NCBI GenBank assembly: GCA_008694505.1
Contig: VZDJ01000045.1
Coordinates: 1,161,256 to 1,225,255, forward strand
DNA: 64,000 nt
Source: Cyanoderma ruficeps
Lineage: Eukaryota; Chordata; Aves; Passeriformes; Timaliidae
Direction of reading: 5' to 3'
In this document: in pieces, positions 13,401-41,677 of the stretch
Layout of the letters: every line of letters starts with the position of its first letter
How positions within the stretch are numbered: position 1 is the stretch's first letter
The notes under the pieces: model-generated
What the model was told of the DNA's origin: nothing
Database searches by the model: none
The model's input: only the letters and a program-made list of their open reading frames with translations
Translations under genes and position numbers: made by a program

Positions 13401-16400
13401 TCCACATTTACATTTCCATGAAAACAACTAGTACAAGTCCGATTTAAAACAAATAAACTATAATAGAAGGCAGTAAAAAAAAAGTCATTTACATGAAAGC
13501 CACAAGTAATAAAGATAACCTAGGAAGGACTAACAGTGATAATATAAACAGAGAAACTGCCTTTTTTTGTTATGAAAAGTCTTTTTTATTCCTAGGGCAA
13601 ACAAGTTCATCTACTTAAACCCAGATTAGAGTTATAATTAATGACTACAAACAATGCTTATTTGTCTTAGCAATACAGTTTTCCCTAGTTTTTCACAGTC
13701 GCACCTTGAGCCTCTCTGGTGGGTGACTTGCTGCTGAAACAGTTTTCTGAAGTCTTGAAAACTTGCATGTATGATTATTTACACACGGGTTATAAAGAAG
13801 CTGACCTAGGGCCCAAAAATTAGACTACTTGGTAAGAAGGGCTTGTGACTGTTTACAGTTGTAAAAGCATCATATTGGTCTACTTACTGAGCACCGGACT
13901 TCAAGACTAACATAAAACCTTAATTCTCCTCTTTTTCTCCTATTCCTTTATTTTTCTATCATCCAAACAGCTTTTCTGCTTTGTTTTCTTTTTGTTAAAG
14001 AACACAGCTGAACTGTGGAGCCAAGGTTCTCAGATAGCACCCTGCTACATAGAATGTTACTTCTGAAAGAGAGAAGAAAATCTCCAATTCCTAAAACATC
14101 CTATCTTGCCTGCCCATTTTGGAGGGGTTTAAAACCCTAAACTATCAGGATACAGACACAAGAACAAGGGACATCTCAACCACTGTTTGTCAAAGGAAGC
14201 AATTTACTCTACAACTATGACCAACATCTCTGGTTCTTTTACCTTCTTTAAACATAATTTCTTCTTGATTTACTGTCAGTTACTGAAACCTTCCTAATTG
14301 ACAAGGGAAAATAGGTTAAGTGTCTTCAGATAACCCCTAGCTAAAAACTGACTAATTTTGATTTTTCTTATGTTGTAGTTTTATTCATTCATTTCCTCTT
14401 TTTAAATTTTTATCAGCTCAAATAATTTCCATATTAGAAAGAATTTACCCAATCTACTGTATCAAAGGATCATAAATATATGTCACAACAGTAGCTTTGA
14501 AACATCTTGCAGACACAGAACAGCCTTACTGAAATTTAGCAGCACTACTCCTGCCATACATCTTGAAGATTAAGAACACTTCATGTATTTTTCAATAGTA
14601 AATAACTTGGGAGCTAGGTCTTAAACAAAAACCCAAAACAAAAAACCACAACATATGATTCCTCTGGGAATCAATATCCTGGGGTATTTTTAATGGCTTA
14701 TTTAGCCAGCAAGCCGGTCTTCTCATCCTATTTAGAAGTTCACTGGCAAATTATCAATCACTTAACAGAGACTACATAAAGAGACCACTACACTACACAG
14801 AGACCCAATATTTAATGTATTTTGTAGTTTTTAAATTTTTCTACCTGCTTTTCTAAACAGCCAACAGAGGGCAATTTCCAAAATAAGAAAACTAGTTTTT
14901 CAAGCTGACTAATGCTGACCCCATTAACGATCATGTAGGCAACAAATAGCACAGAGGGATAGATACATTAACAATGGGCTTCAAATGGAACCTTAGAAGA
15001 AATAATGTCAAAGGGTATTAAAACTGTATCACATGGAAAAGAATGAAACATTAATTTTCTATTCGCTCCATTTTCTACTATATTTGTATGATGAGAAGTC
15101 ATCCAAGAAAATTACTTTATGCAATAACTTCACAGCTTGTTTTGAATCAAAGACAGGATCAGAAACCAGGTCTCTGCTAAAGAAAAATACTGACCAAAAT
15201 GTGTAAGTTGAATTAGTCTAACTACCTTTCTCATCCATTTGTTCTTATTTGAGGAGGTTTAGATATACTAACCAAACCAGTAGCTAGGAGGTTACTTTAA
15301 TTTGCCCATCACTGGTGCATTCTCTTGTACGGTCTCAGCGGTTTATTAAGTGCATTCTGAATCTGTGGACCAGCTGTAACCAGGTCAGTACTGAAAACAT
15401 AAACGTTTTTTAGTCTTCTAGAAACAAATTAGCCTCACTAAATTTGATGCTAAATTATTGCATGATAACTAGTAACTTTCTTTTTCCCTTCACTGCTCCC
15501 ATAGAAACTATCAAACCAGTGAATTCCTGACCAAGAAATGGTCTTTAAAAAACAGAGAAGCATTTTAAGAAATTAAGAAGTGCTGTCTTTTACAAACTGA
15601 CAGATGCCAAGATAAAAGCAAGAAACCAGAAGCTTCTGTTCTTGAAAATACATTCTTTAGCACCCCTTATACAGAGTACATTGAACAGGTGAGTGTCAGT
15701 GCTGCTTCAACTGAGGCTGGAATGAACGACTAGAATGAATGTTGAAGATAAAGGATAAATCCCAGCTGAACTGAAAGCACACTTAAATAATTCATTGAAT
15801 TAAGTGTGAGAGGTTTACTGCTTTAGCTCACACAAAGACAGTTAACGTAAATCACACCACTTCTGTTCCAGGATATAAGTATGAATGTTGGATTACCACA
15901 ACTCAACTGATGGGTGGTATGCCACCACAAACTCAGTTATGTGCTCAAGACACACTTAATGTCACAAAACGACAAAGTCATGTCTGTAAGTTTAGCACTT
16001 GCTAGTAATCACAGTTCATTGTCATTCAACTAGAGTAATTAATTAAGGATATAGCAATTGGACTTTTCAATGATATATTTGATCATTTCTCATGAAAAAT
16101 CTCTGAATTGTTCAGTCTCTTTGAAATAAATTTAAGTGTTTTGTCTTTTACTCACTGACTGACTGAATCATCTCCAGTCTTGTCTCCTCCATCTGCCTCC
16201 TCGTCAGTATCAGAATCAGCTCCAATTTTGCCTAGATATACACAGTTTCAAACACGAAAATTTAGGAAAGTCATATAATTAATACTACATAATTAGTTTT
16301 AATTATTAACTCTATTGCAACCAGCAGAAGAGGATTTTCCCCAGTTAAAGCAGAAGTTCTAAAATTAGATGCAGTCAAAGCCAAAACCCTTATTTGTGAG

Positions 16401-19400
16401 TCTTCTGTTAGCTACATACATTTATACTGGATTACAAAACATCTGATTAGCTATTTAGTACAATACTACAGGTGCTAAAAATAAAGTACAGAACTAACAA
16501 GCAAGATACTCTGGAGCACTCAGACTCAAAAAGTTTCTCTTCACTGACACAACAGCAATATAACAAATAAGTTCTATATCCCTTAAATATCAAGTTAAAG
16601 TTCAATAAAGCCGGGAAAACCTGGAATGTCATATCCTAAAGTACACGAACTGTGTGCCTTGGTGGAACTGAGGGATTATGTACACACTAATATATACTTA
16701 CTAGTGTCTGCCTGTATATATACATATATATTTAAGTACCTAGAAAGAGTGCAAATCCGGCTGAGGCAGACTATTCTCTGGTGTACAGCAAAGTCTTAAA
16801 GTTTCATTCATACCTTCAAGTATCTTCAACACTTTTTTTTCAGATAACAGCTCCAACTGCTCCATGCAAAGTCTTTTGATTTCATCCATGGAACAGTTCT
16901 AAGAAGACAGATAAGACAGACCACAGCTACTAAAAATTTCTGAGAAAAGAGTAATTAAAAATGTAATGTCCAACTGAAATGAAGAGTTAACTTGAATTAA
17001 AGCCTCTCCCATATTCTGATCTGCATTGATGCAACTGCTGTAGAAAACCAAGGGTTTCAGCTATGACAACTACAAAAAAAATAGCATATGTGTGGGTTTT
17101 GTCTGAAAAATTGAGCAATTTGCACTATGAGTTACTTGACTTATGGCTTGGAGTTGTCACTGCAGTTGTGACACTGAGCACCAGAAACACCAGACTGTAT
17201 GTGTGAAGCACAAAACAGCAAACAGTTACAGACCTGGTTATTCCTAATTTTCCATCACTTGAGGGAAGCTGCGTTACGTAACTAAGCTTGCAAAGACCAA
17301 GGGCAACTGTTGAATCCAAGTCCACAAACTAGAGACAATAATGCTATTGACAATACACCAACCGTTGCATATCACAACACGGAAAATAAGGAAAGTATGT
17401 AAACCACAATCCATTTCTCATGCTTGGTACATACCACACACTGCCACAGATTTCACTGGTATTCCAGTTACTGTCATATGTCATGCCTCTTGGTGACATT
17501 TGGTAATTTCACATTTTCAAATGAGCTATTATACCATTTACAAGTACCAAAATTAGGCGGTGCTAAACAGGTTGTAACACTCACAGTCCTACTGTAAGTT
17601 TAGTTCTACACTATGAGGCAATTTCCCTACAAACTCAGTAATGTCTTTCCTTCCAGCTTCTCAACCTCTTTTTGTTCTGCCAGAGATGAGAAATGGACCC
17701 TCCTGTGTGCAATTTGCCATGTGTTTAAAATGAAGAAGTCCCGTCTCACTTATATTATTAATGCAACTCATTGAGATAAAACTTTAAGACAAAAAAATTA
17801 CAAACACTAATAAGCATTACACAGACGACATTTCACCTGAAGCTTCTTCTTCTGTACAGGCTGCTAGCCTAATTTATTTTTACTAAGTCCTACTGTTCAC
17901 AAGACTCAAAAGGCTTATATTCTAAGCCAGTAAAACTCTAGCTTTAGTTCATAGGAATTACAGCTTCAGAAGCTGTTTATGAAGAATGGGCTTTATTTTC
18001 TTACCTCAGACATTGCTTTAATACCATATAGAGAAAAATCAGTTGCCACGAACAGATATTAGTATTCTATTTGCAAATTAGCATATTAATTAGTGGACAA
18101 CACTACTGAATTTACTCCTCACAATCATGAAAATCCTTCTGCATTTAACTAACCAGTACAGAGCAACAGGCTGAAGCTAAACCTGAAGTTCAGAAATGGT
18201 TGAGCAGTATCAAAAGAAGTAACCTGGAATAACTACAGCAAATCTTTAAGAAGTCTCACTTCCAGACACATGATTGGAAGACAGCTTAAGAAAGGTACTT
18301 GACAGCTTAGAAGCTTCTTTAGTTGAGAAATATACAGGCAGCTTTTAAAATGCAAATACACTAGGCTTGAGAGGTAAGTATTCTTTGTTACACAAGCATT
18401 CAAGATCAAGGTAAGTGCCTAAATGGTAAGTCTATTTCAGTACCTTTAAAGTATCAGGCAGCATCTTCTGTAGTTTCTTCTCGCCTATGACACAGAAACA
18501 CTGTTGAAGCATTTCCTTTTTGTCCCCAATGTAGAAACTGACAGGTTTGAGTGACACAGTGAGATCTAATCCTCCTTCTTCTATATCACTGGGCTGTTCA
18601 GCTTCTTCCACTTTTTCTCCACAGAGTACGTTGCATTTTGTTTCCTAAGATCAAGGAAGGCACATTCTCTAGTGAATTAGAGAAGACAGAAGCTTACAGC
18701 TTCACCTGTGCTTGCAATAATTTTCCCTTCATAAATGCAAGGTACATCTTAAGGTGGACTTCCCAAATTCTGCAATGTAATTCATGCTGCGACACAATTG
18801 CATTACAGGAGTTACATTTTTTATTACTGAAAACATTCTTGTGCTAAGAAAAATATAAAAAGCTTCAAGAAGTGAAAAGTAATCATTAACTGGGAAATAT
18901 CTGCAAATATTTAGCTGGTGCTTACACATGACAGCACGCTTTAACACAGAAGAAATCCATCTGATTCGCTGGGCAATTAAATCATAAAGTCCATCACTTA
19001 CAGCTACCCTACTAAGACAGAAATTGGCGTATAATTCCCTGTGTTACAGAGTCTTCACAGAATTAAAATAAGCTTTGTATTAGAAAATACATCCTCCATA
19101 CATCAGTAGAGAACCTCTAGAATAAAAAACTAATTTAAAAAAAAGCCAGAAATATATTTTGTCAGCTTCAGAATTCACTCAGGCGTGCACGTCACAACCA
19201 TTTTTTGCACACCAACACATCCTTGAGAAGATTCACAAAGCCACAACCATAAGAACCACCACCCGAGCTTGTACTCCGTATCTCTTACACCTGGAAACAC
19301 AGACCGGCGTTCCCGGGACGCGCTCCAGGGCTCGGCCTGCCCCCGCCGGCACCGGTGCCTGCGCTGCTCCTCTCCGCGCCGCCCTCCCGCCGCTCCCTGC

Positions 19401-19696
19401 AGCCGCACACCGACCAGCGCGGCTGAACCCGGCCCTTCCCGCGGCCAGCCCACGACAGGGACCGCAGCTAAGCCTCAGCCGCCTGGACACCCGGGATCGG
19501 GATGCGCTCAGGAAGGCAGAGGCGGCACGGCAACCGCCAGACTCCGCGACTCCGCCCGCGCTACCTCCAGGGCACCGTGGCTGAACTCGGTGCTCCGCCG
19601 CTTCCTGTCGCTGCCGTCCGGCCCCGGGGCTCCCTCCGGGCAGCAGGAACGCGAGCGGCGCCGCTTCTTCTCCTTGGAAGACTTCCTGCCCGGCAT
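4486..19696 (-). CDS. CAAP1: CAAP1, caspase activity and apoptosis inhibitor 1 (6 coding exons, 303 aa)
   Basis: Coding exons, 5' to 3': 19565-19696, 18444-18644, 16814-16898, 16156-16231, 8505-8578, 4486-4829. They sum to 912 bp in frame, and every intron is GT-AG. The start at 19696 opens MPGRKSSKEKKRRR, matching the human N-terminus MTGKKSSREK. Exon 2 carries the conserved LDLTVSLKPVSFYI block and exon 3 the NCSMDEIKRLC helix region. Exons 4-5 are acidic and Ser-rich. The last exon encodes the near-invariant C-terminus, with EKSVNEILGLAESS and QLELLELEMRARAIKALMKA. The human family member has 361 residues; the bird protein lacks most of the Gly/Ser/Cys-rich N-terminal stretch. It has no signal peptide or membrane segment. 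In human cells it restrains a caspase-10 to caspase-9 activation loop (family knowledge). The promoter is the CpG-rich block at 19.3-19.85 kb. Confidence 0.95.
4830..8504 (-). other. CAAP1 intron 5
   Basis: 3.7 kb AT-rich intron between the last two coding exons. It contains the LTR-like repeat at about 6685-7184. Nothing else is recognisable; the open frames at 5604-5861 and 7152-7663 show no protein-family features. Confidence 0.8.
6685..7184 (+). mobile_element. Degenerate solo LTR of an avian endogenous retrovirus (probably ERVL-like)
   Basis: The order of landmarks matches the LTR at 33529-34104, read in the opposite orientation. The shared blocks are a GGGATGGAGTTAATTTTCTT-type start, a TTTTGGATTTG block with a GTTGATAACAC-type block, a GAGGCTGGGAGGGACAC block, and a GCTGGGGTT block close to the 3' end. 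It begins at TGTACTG and ends near CCACCA, consistent with TG...CA termini. No clear target-site duplication remains and no internal retroviral genes flank it. It is diverged and has no coding capacity. Confidence 0.55.
8579..16155 (-). other. CAAP1 intron 4 (7.6 kb)
   Basis: Longest CAAP1 intron. A moderately GC-rich block at about 9770-10370, including a short (GT)n run near 10305, stands out from the AT-rich surroundings but matches nothing I recognise. An A7G10 homopolymer junction lies at 11933-11949. The 140-codon open frame at 10971-11393 (+) is hydrophobic and low in complexity, and is not supported as a gene. Confidence 0.7.
16232..18443 (-). other. CAAP1 introns 3 and 2 (16232-16813 and 16899-18443)
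   Basis: AT-rich introns flanking the 85-bp exon 3. A TA-rich stretch (TATATATACATATATATT type) lies at about 16715-16732. No repeat family, RNA gene or additional exon was recognised. Confidence 0.75.
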
Positions 19697-19850
19697 GGCC
19701 GCGCCGCGCGCACACCGCGCGCCGCCACACGCGCGCCGCTTCCGGCGGGACTCGCGGGCAGCGCCCCCTGCCGGCTCCGCGCTGCGGCCTCCGGCGGGGC
19801 GGCGCCCGCGGCCTGAGCTGGGTGCCGTGTTAATGTACGGGGGGATTGCT
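19300..19850 (-). promoter_or_regulatory. CpG-rich promoter / first-exon region of CAAP1
   Basis: A sharp change from AT-rich DNA to dense CpG covers CAAP1 exon 1 (19565-19696), the start of intron 1 and about 150 bp upstream. A CCGGAAGC ETS/GABP-type core lies on the minus strand at about 19738-19745, some 45 bp upstream of the start codon. No TATA box is visible. Long overlapping open frames on both strands here come from the lack of stop codons in GC-rich DNA and are not genes. Confidence 0.75.
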
Positions 19851-19944
19851 TGGGGTTAGCGAGGCCGAGTAAAATTGCAGCCACGCGTGGGCACGCCATC
19901 TGTTTACACAAATATCTGTGATGTAGGGCCTAGAAAAAACGTCT

Positions 19945-20350
19945 TAGGAGAAGCAGTTGAGGGAGCTGGGGTTGTTTAGTCTTCAGAAGAGGGGGCTCAG
20001 GCGTAACCCCATCGCCCTCTAAAAGGAGGGTGTAGTGAGTGAGGTGCAGGTCGGGCTCTCCTGCCGTGCCTGCAGTGAGAGGACGAGAGGGGATGGCCTT
20101 AGTATGAGACACGGGAGATTCAGATTAGGTATCAGGAAAAAAAAAAATCACTGTTGGGTGGTCAGGCATTGGAATAGGTTGCCCTGATGGTAGAGTCACC
20201 CTCCCTGGAGGTGTTCAAAACGTGTCTGGATCTGGTGCTGGTGGTGTGGTTTAATGGTTCAGTGGTTATAGTGATAATGCCGGGTGGATGGTGGACTTGA
20301 TGATTACTAAAAATTCTCTTCCAACGTTGATGATTCTATGATGATTCCAC
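19945..20350 (+). repeat. CR1 LINE 3' fragment
   Basis: Recognisable CR1 landmarks run in order: GAGGGAGCTGGGGTTGTTTA, a GGTCAGGCATTGGAATAGGT block, CTCCCTGGAGGTGTTCAAAA, and a tail with TTGATGATTCTATGATGATT. It is 5'-truncated and lies about 250 bp upstream of the CAAP1 start, next to its CpG island. Confidence 0.9.
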
Positions 20351-20781
20351 GGTTCTATCCTCTGTAACTACAGTTTACTTCTGATGTTTTTCCTGACTCA
20401 GCCTGTTTCAATAGTGCAAGGACTTGAATACTCATCCTTGGCAGTTGTTTGGCATTGCCAGTAACTTTGGAACAATAATAACTTAATTATTCCATGATAC
20501 TTAATGAGTACTGGAGAAGTTTTTTCATGAGATGTAAACAATTAGGAATTGCAGCAAAGAAGTCTGTTCAAGGCAGGTGACTGCTCTGTGCAATTCAGTA
20601 AGACACTGATCAGCTCTCTAGCACCAACAAGATCAGTTACAGAGCAAACTCAGTCTATTATCCTAAAAAGGTTAGTCAAAATTAATGACTACAGTAGAAA
20701 AATGTCCATAATTATGCAGAGAGAATTTGTATCAAAAATCTCCTTTTCTGTGCAAAGAGATGCAAAAAATTTCTTCTTTAT

Positions 20782-23700
20782 TTAACACAATGGAATGTCT
20801 GTTCTTTTGTGTCTTTCTTTCCCAGATTCAAACATATTGCCATCCCATTTGTCCATATTGTGTTGGATCTTCAAATGGGATGTACTGGCCCATTTAGGCA
20901 GAGGTCCACTGAATGCAACCTGTACAAATATTAGCAGTATAAAAATTGCTGTGGGCAGATAATACATATTGCACAGGCTGACACTGTTTTCAAAAGGGTT
21001 AGAGTTTACTAAGTAAATTCTACTCCATCAGTTCTTTTTTCAGCAAGTGTAAGTCCTTGCAGAGGTGGATAATATCAGAGTTACTCCTGATTAGTCTATG
21101 TTGTTAAGATTACCTGGATAGGTGGGAATAGATGCTCATATTTATCATCAGCAAATAACAGCCTCAGTATATTCTGAAGGTGGCAGAGATAATGTAACAC
21201 TGAGGAAAGGGTCTAAGTTCGGGATGAAAATGTGATCCTTTGAGCAACTATAAGGAAAATATAAGTTTAGCCATGTATGCTTAGGCATGCAAACTGTGTT
21301 TTAAATGAATGAAGAATACAGAAGCTAACTGGGCTGTTGACAAAAAGATTTGTAACAATATTTGAATTTATGTGCTTACAGGTTTCAAAATCTGCTGTCA
21401 AAAGGGGGTAGTTCATACTTTAAACTATTTTTAATGTGTTTTATACAGACCAACAGTGGTGTCATGAATATCACAAATTTATCTTTGCAACTTGAAAGTT
21501 TAGAAACAAATTTTCCCACCAAATCTGAAACCTCAACCTCTACATTAAATAAGCATCAAAAAACCACTGGAAGGACATCTGAAAACACTCAGATACTCTT
21601 CAAGCTGTCAACAGCTGCAATGGCATCTTGTTGCCAAACATTTAATTTCAGTCTATTCAGTACACATTTTGAAAAGATGGGAAACATCTACTGTTCCTAG
21701 ACTTTAGATTTGTTGATAGTTTAAGGAGAAAGAGACAAAAAGAGGCAAGTGAGCATAGCATGAATGGATCACATTCAGCTAAGATACGTAACTGAGTAAT
21801 TTTAAGCAAAAAACCTTCACATTATTGAAGCTAGCAGGTTACAACATTTCGTAAAGTGTTTGGAGTTGCCTCTGTAGTACTGATCTATGCTAAAACTCCT
21901 CCTGTAGATTATTACAGCATACTGCATTATAAAAAAAAGTCATTGCATCCAAGGATTCATGAATGCGTAGTTCAGTGTACAGTGCTTTTAATGAAATAGA
22001 TTTGCAGACTGAAGTTAGTCTATTTCTGACTATAGCCTGAACATGACTGACTGATTAACACTGGTTAATTAGGTCTTGATGAGCAAGGTGCATCATAATA
22101 ACAGACATTACAGAAACCTTACGATAGATTAGCCCAATATATGTTACTGTAGTCTTCTTTTATCTTGGACAGTACAGCAGTTAATGCTGACATAAATCAG
22201 TTTTGACTCCTTGTTTAGTTCCTTAGGAACGCATTTTGTACTTGTCTTGAGTTTTGGTCTAAGTAGATCCCAAGTTTTTCCACTTCATAAAACCTGAGCC
22301 ATGCCAATCAACAATGCTTTAATGTGAGATGCTACTGTGTGCTGTTGGCTGTTCTTTCTAAAAGCTTCCTTTCTATCTCAGAAAAAGATGCCAAAAGAAT
22401 TGTCATCTACTGAAAAACTTGGAATTCTTAGTAGAAGACATAGCTCCTCTTTAAGGGCTCTTGAAATCTCTCCAACATACTTCAGCTATTCCCCTGATGA
22501 ATGAAATCACGGGCCCTTAGCACACAGATCAACATACAAAATTTACTACTGTAGACAGCAAGTCAGCTCCCAGTTGTGTGCCAGGTACATACTTGTTTTC
22601 AGTGGCCTCTGGTCTCAAAAGATTGTACACTGTGGACCTCATGTCTGACACATTTCCTCACTGTAGGTACAACATTCTTTCACTGCAACAGGAACTTCAT
22701 CCTGCTGACAGTCCTAAGGCATTCTTCTTATTGGTGGTCCCAGCAGGAGATTGTGCAGTACCCTTACATGCATTTGTGTGTTTATGTATGTGCATGCTGA
22801 TATGAACCACAGTGGAGTTCTAAACGCCATTTAAAACAAGCAAAAACAATTCCCCACTCCCTGTTTCCTCAGAGGATGCTAGATCATAGAAGGGCTGGCA
22901 TCACACAGCGGCAGCAGGTATCTTTCTTTCCAAACAGTCCTGGCCTGCTTTGTTAATCTTGCCTAACACTTAGTGTTGCAGTCCCCGGGATTTTTTGCTG
23001 TGCCTCATCATTTCTCTGCAAATTAAAGTGAATTTTGTAATATCTTTTAATATACTATTTCTTGGGAGTTGCCAAAGTATTTTTATTAATATAAACATTA
23101 ATTTTTGGTCTGGGAAATTCATAACAATTTTCATGTAAAGGGATAATCTGTAACAGCATTCTCACAATAATAAAACAAAAATATTAAGACAAGTATAATT
23201 TCTTAAAATAGCACAGTTACAAACACAGTTGAAGAGCACAACATTAGAAAGCTGAAGCTTCAAGAACAATTGTATAGTAGGCAACCAAAATTCAACGGAC
23301 AGGCACATTATTTCACAGACATGTTTCCTAAAGGTAGCTTCTTAGATGCTTTCCCAGGAAGGGGTTCATCTATTAAGCACTGTAAATCACAAATAATTTA
23401 TTGGACTGTCTCATATATGAACCTCCAATGGGTCAAATCAGAAAATGTGTGACTCAGACCATGATCAGGACTGTGAGGGTATTTATGTGGAAACCCATCC
23501 AAAGTGTAATTGTACAAGTGTGCAACTAAGGATATAAGAGACAAAGTTTGCTGGAAGCAGTGTAGTAACTCAATTCAGGTAGCTGGAAGAAAACAAAAGT
23601 TAAGAGCTCTTGGTCACAAAATCCTTCACATCTGGCATAGACAACATCGGCAGGTATCATGTGATGTGGAACTCATCTACCTGAAGTTTGCCCTTTTCTT

Positions 23701-24717
23701 CCTCCTGTTTTCCATTGCATTAGTCTAATGAAAAATGTAACTTAGACATTGACCCTCTCCAGTTCATCTTAATTCTGAACCCAACTGTAACACTTGCAAT
23801 AGTATAAAATAACATTTCCCTTTTGAGCTGAACATCTTAAATCTGCTGGAATAAGCTGTAAGGTATTATTTTCCCTTCTAACAGTCACCACATTTATGAA
23901 GTTAAAGCGACTTCGTGAAACTTGACTTTGAATTTGTGCAGTTTACAAAAAGAGTATGTCAGTTGTAAAGGACCTGACCAGAAGTTAGAGCCTCTTGTCA
24001 AGGACATTGTCCAAATGCCTCAAACACTGACAGGCAGGGTACATCAACCACTTTTAGGAAGCTTCTTCAAGCTTCTGCTGCTAAATCTCATCTCTGGACA
24101 CAGATTGCTCTCCCACTCTTCAAGATGATCTTTTTTAATCAACTAGACTTTACAACATAGAGTAAGACTGCTACTAACTAGTGGGGTATTCCTGTCCTTA
24201 AAAATTAAAAAGTCAAGTTAAAGGCTTCTCTAGAAGTTCATGCAATTTTACAATCAGCAAGAAACAAATTTATGAGTAAAGCACAACATCTATATGGCAG
24301 GTAGAGGTTCTACTCCTCAAAAAGCCATCTAGCCCTAGAGTTAAAAGAGGTTAAGAGCCATAAAAGTTAAATTTCAAAAGGAAGTGGAGAAAGCTGATGA
24401 AAAATTTCCTTACCAGGCTATTGGACAAGGGTTAATATTAACTAATGTTAACTAAGAAGCTTGTGAAATTCACTGTTGAACTTAAGAGATCTCAGGGCCC
24501 CTCATCTGCTGAAAAAAAACCCCACAGTCAAGAAACAGACTAATCATGCTGAAACACAGAATGTGATTGGGGTAAGTGTCAGAATTGACAGTCACTAAAT
24601 AACAGCCATTTCCTACCTTTCTGTCTGGATGACCTGTTAAGTACTGATATGGTTTGACTTCTCGGTGATCTATTTTTATGTGAGCAATGTCAGGTCTCCT
24701 TGCAAAGTTCCTGCGCA
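20782..24717 (-). CDS. Candidate unidentified gene or alternative PLAA 3' exons (three in-phase exon-like segments, 5' end not found)
   Basis: Three minus-strand segments each have good splice signals and join in phase. 24617-24717 has acceptor TGAAGTGATCAG and donor AAAG/GTAGG; its frame RRNFARRPDIAHIKIDHR...GHPDRK is open for 33 codons and ends in phase 0. 21114-21173 has acceptor CTGCCACCTTCAG and donor CCAG/GTAATC, with 20 codons, NILRLLFADDKYEHLFPPIQ, phase 0 to 0. 20782-20919 has an acceptor ending TTTGTACAG, with 45 codons starting VAFSGPLPKW and ending IPLC before TAA, overlapping an AATAAA signal at 20777-20782. Together they give at least 98 residues, His/Lys/Arg-rich. I do not recognise the protein. 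The first segment needs one base from an upstream exon. PLAA exon 13 ends in the matching phase, so an alternative PLAA C-terminus is possible. Chance similarity to exons is the main rival explanation. Confidence 0.3.
23950..24130 (-). repeat. Diverged CR1 fragment, reverse orientation
   Basis: The plus-strand text resembles the reverse complement of the CR1 3' region: TTGTCCAAATGCCTCAAACA, CAGGGTACATCAACCACTTT and TAGGAAGCTTCTTC parallel the usual CR1 order. It is old and short. Confidence 0.5.
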
Positions 24718-24763
24718 CTGATCACTTCAGAAAAGCAGTCCAATGACAAACAGTGAAAAAAGT

Positions 24764-24769
24764 TTTATT
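24764..24769 (-). promoter_or_regulatory. PLAA polyadenylation signal
   Basis: AATAAA on the minus strand, 128 bases after the PLAA stop codon and followed by a T-rich/GT-containing stretch. It is the first consensus hexamer downstream and predicts a short 3' UTR ending near 24745. Confidence 0.6.
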
Positions 24770-24896
24770 TGCTCTGTATCTTGCAACAAGTCAAGTGTAA
24801 TTAATCCACAGTATTTTTCCAAGTATAGTCTGTCATAAAATATGAACAAAAGCATCTTTTCCCTGCATACTGTCTTCCAAGTGCTAAGAAAAAATA

Positions 24897-41501
<16,605 letters not shown>

Positions 41502-41542
41502 GGCGGCAGTGCCGGCCTGACACAGCACGGGCCGCGCCGCCG

Positions 41543-41550
41543 CCGGAAGT
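41543..41550 (+). promoter_or_regulatory. ETS (GABP-type) site CCGGAAGT
   Basis: Perfect consensus ETS octamer 42 bp upstream of the PLAA ATG, followed 8 bases later by a second GACGGAAGT-type core. ETS sites close to starts are common in TATA-less housekeeping promoters. Confidence 0.55.
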
Positions 41551-41658
41551 CGTGACGGAAGTATCGTCACAGGGCGCGCCGCCGGGCCAAAGTGAGACTT
41601 CTTATCCCGGCAAGCACCACGCTCACGCAGGTGGTTGCCCCCGCTCTTCTCTCGCCAG

Positions 41659-41677
41659 GCCCTCTGGGAGTTGTAGT
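41659..41677 (-). promoter_or_regulatory. ZNF143/THAP11 (SBS-type) motif
   Basis: The minus strand reads ACTACAACTCCCAGAGGGC, which matches the well-known ACTACAAYTCCCAGMRTGC promoter element at all but a few 3' positions. It lies midway between the divergent PLAA and IFT74 genes, the usual place for this motif in bidirectional CpG promoters. Confidence 0.75.

Larger units (their letters stand above)
19860..24744. other. CAAP1-PLAA intergenic interval
   Basis: 4.9 kb between the CAAP1 promoter and the PLAA polyadenylation region. It holds CR1 pieces at 19945-20350 (+) and about 23950-24130 (-), and three minus-strand exon-like segments described as a separate candidate gene. The plus-strand frames at 21362-21700, 22576-22805 and 23270-23452 have no recognisable features. 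Confidence 0.6.

Noticed and set aside
19159..19859. Several long overlapping frames on both strands around the CAAP1 CpG island (up to 196 codons)
   Set aside because: They arise from stop-poor GC-rich DNA. Only the 132-bp CAAP1 exon 1 has homology.
20240..20300. tRNA-like GGTTCAGTGGTTATAGTG stretch
   Set aside because: It lies inside a CR1 3' fragment at the usual GTGGTTTAGTGG position and has no cloverleaf.
23300..23387. Alternative minus-strand terminal exon with acceptor TGATTTACAG (23-codon frame starting CLIDEPLPGK)
   Set aside because: Short, ends in a stop with no nearby polyadenylation signal. It competes with the better-supported segments at 21114-21173 and 20782-20919. Noted only as a possible alternative end.
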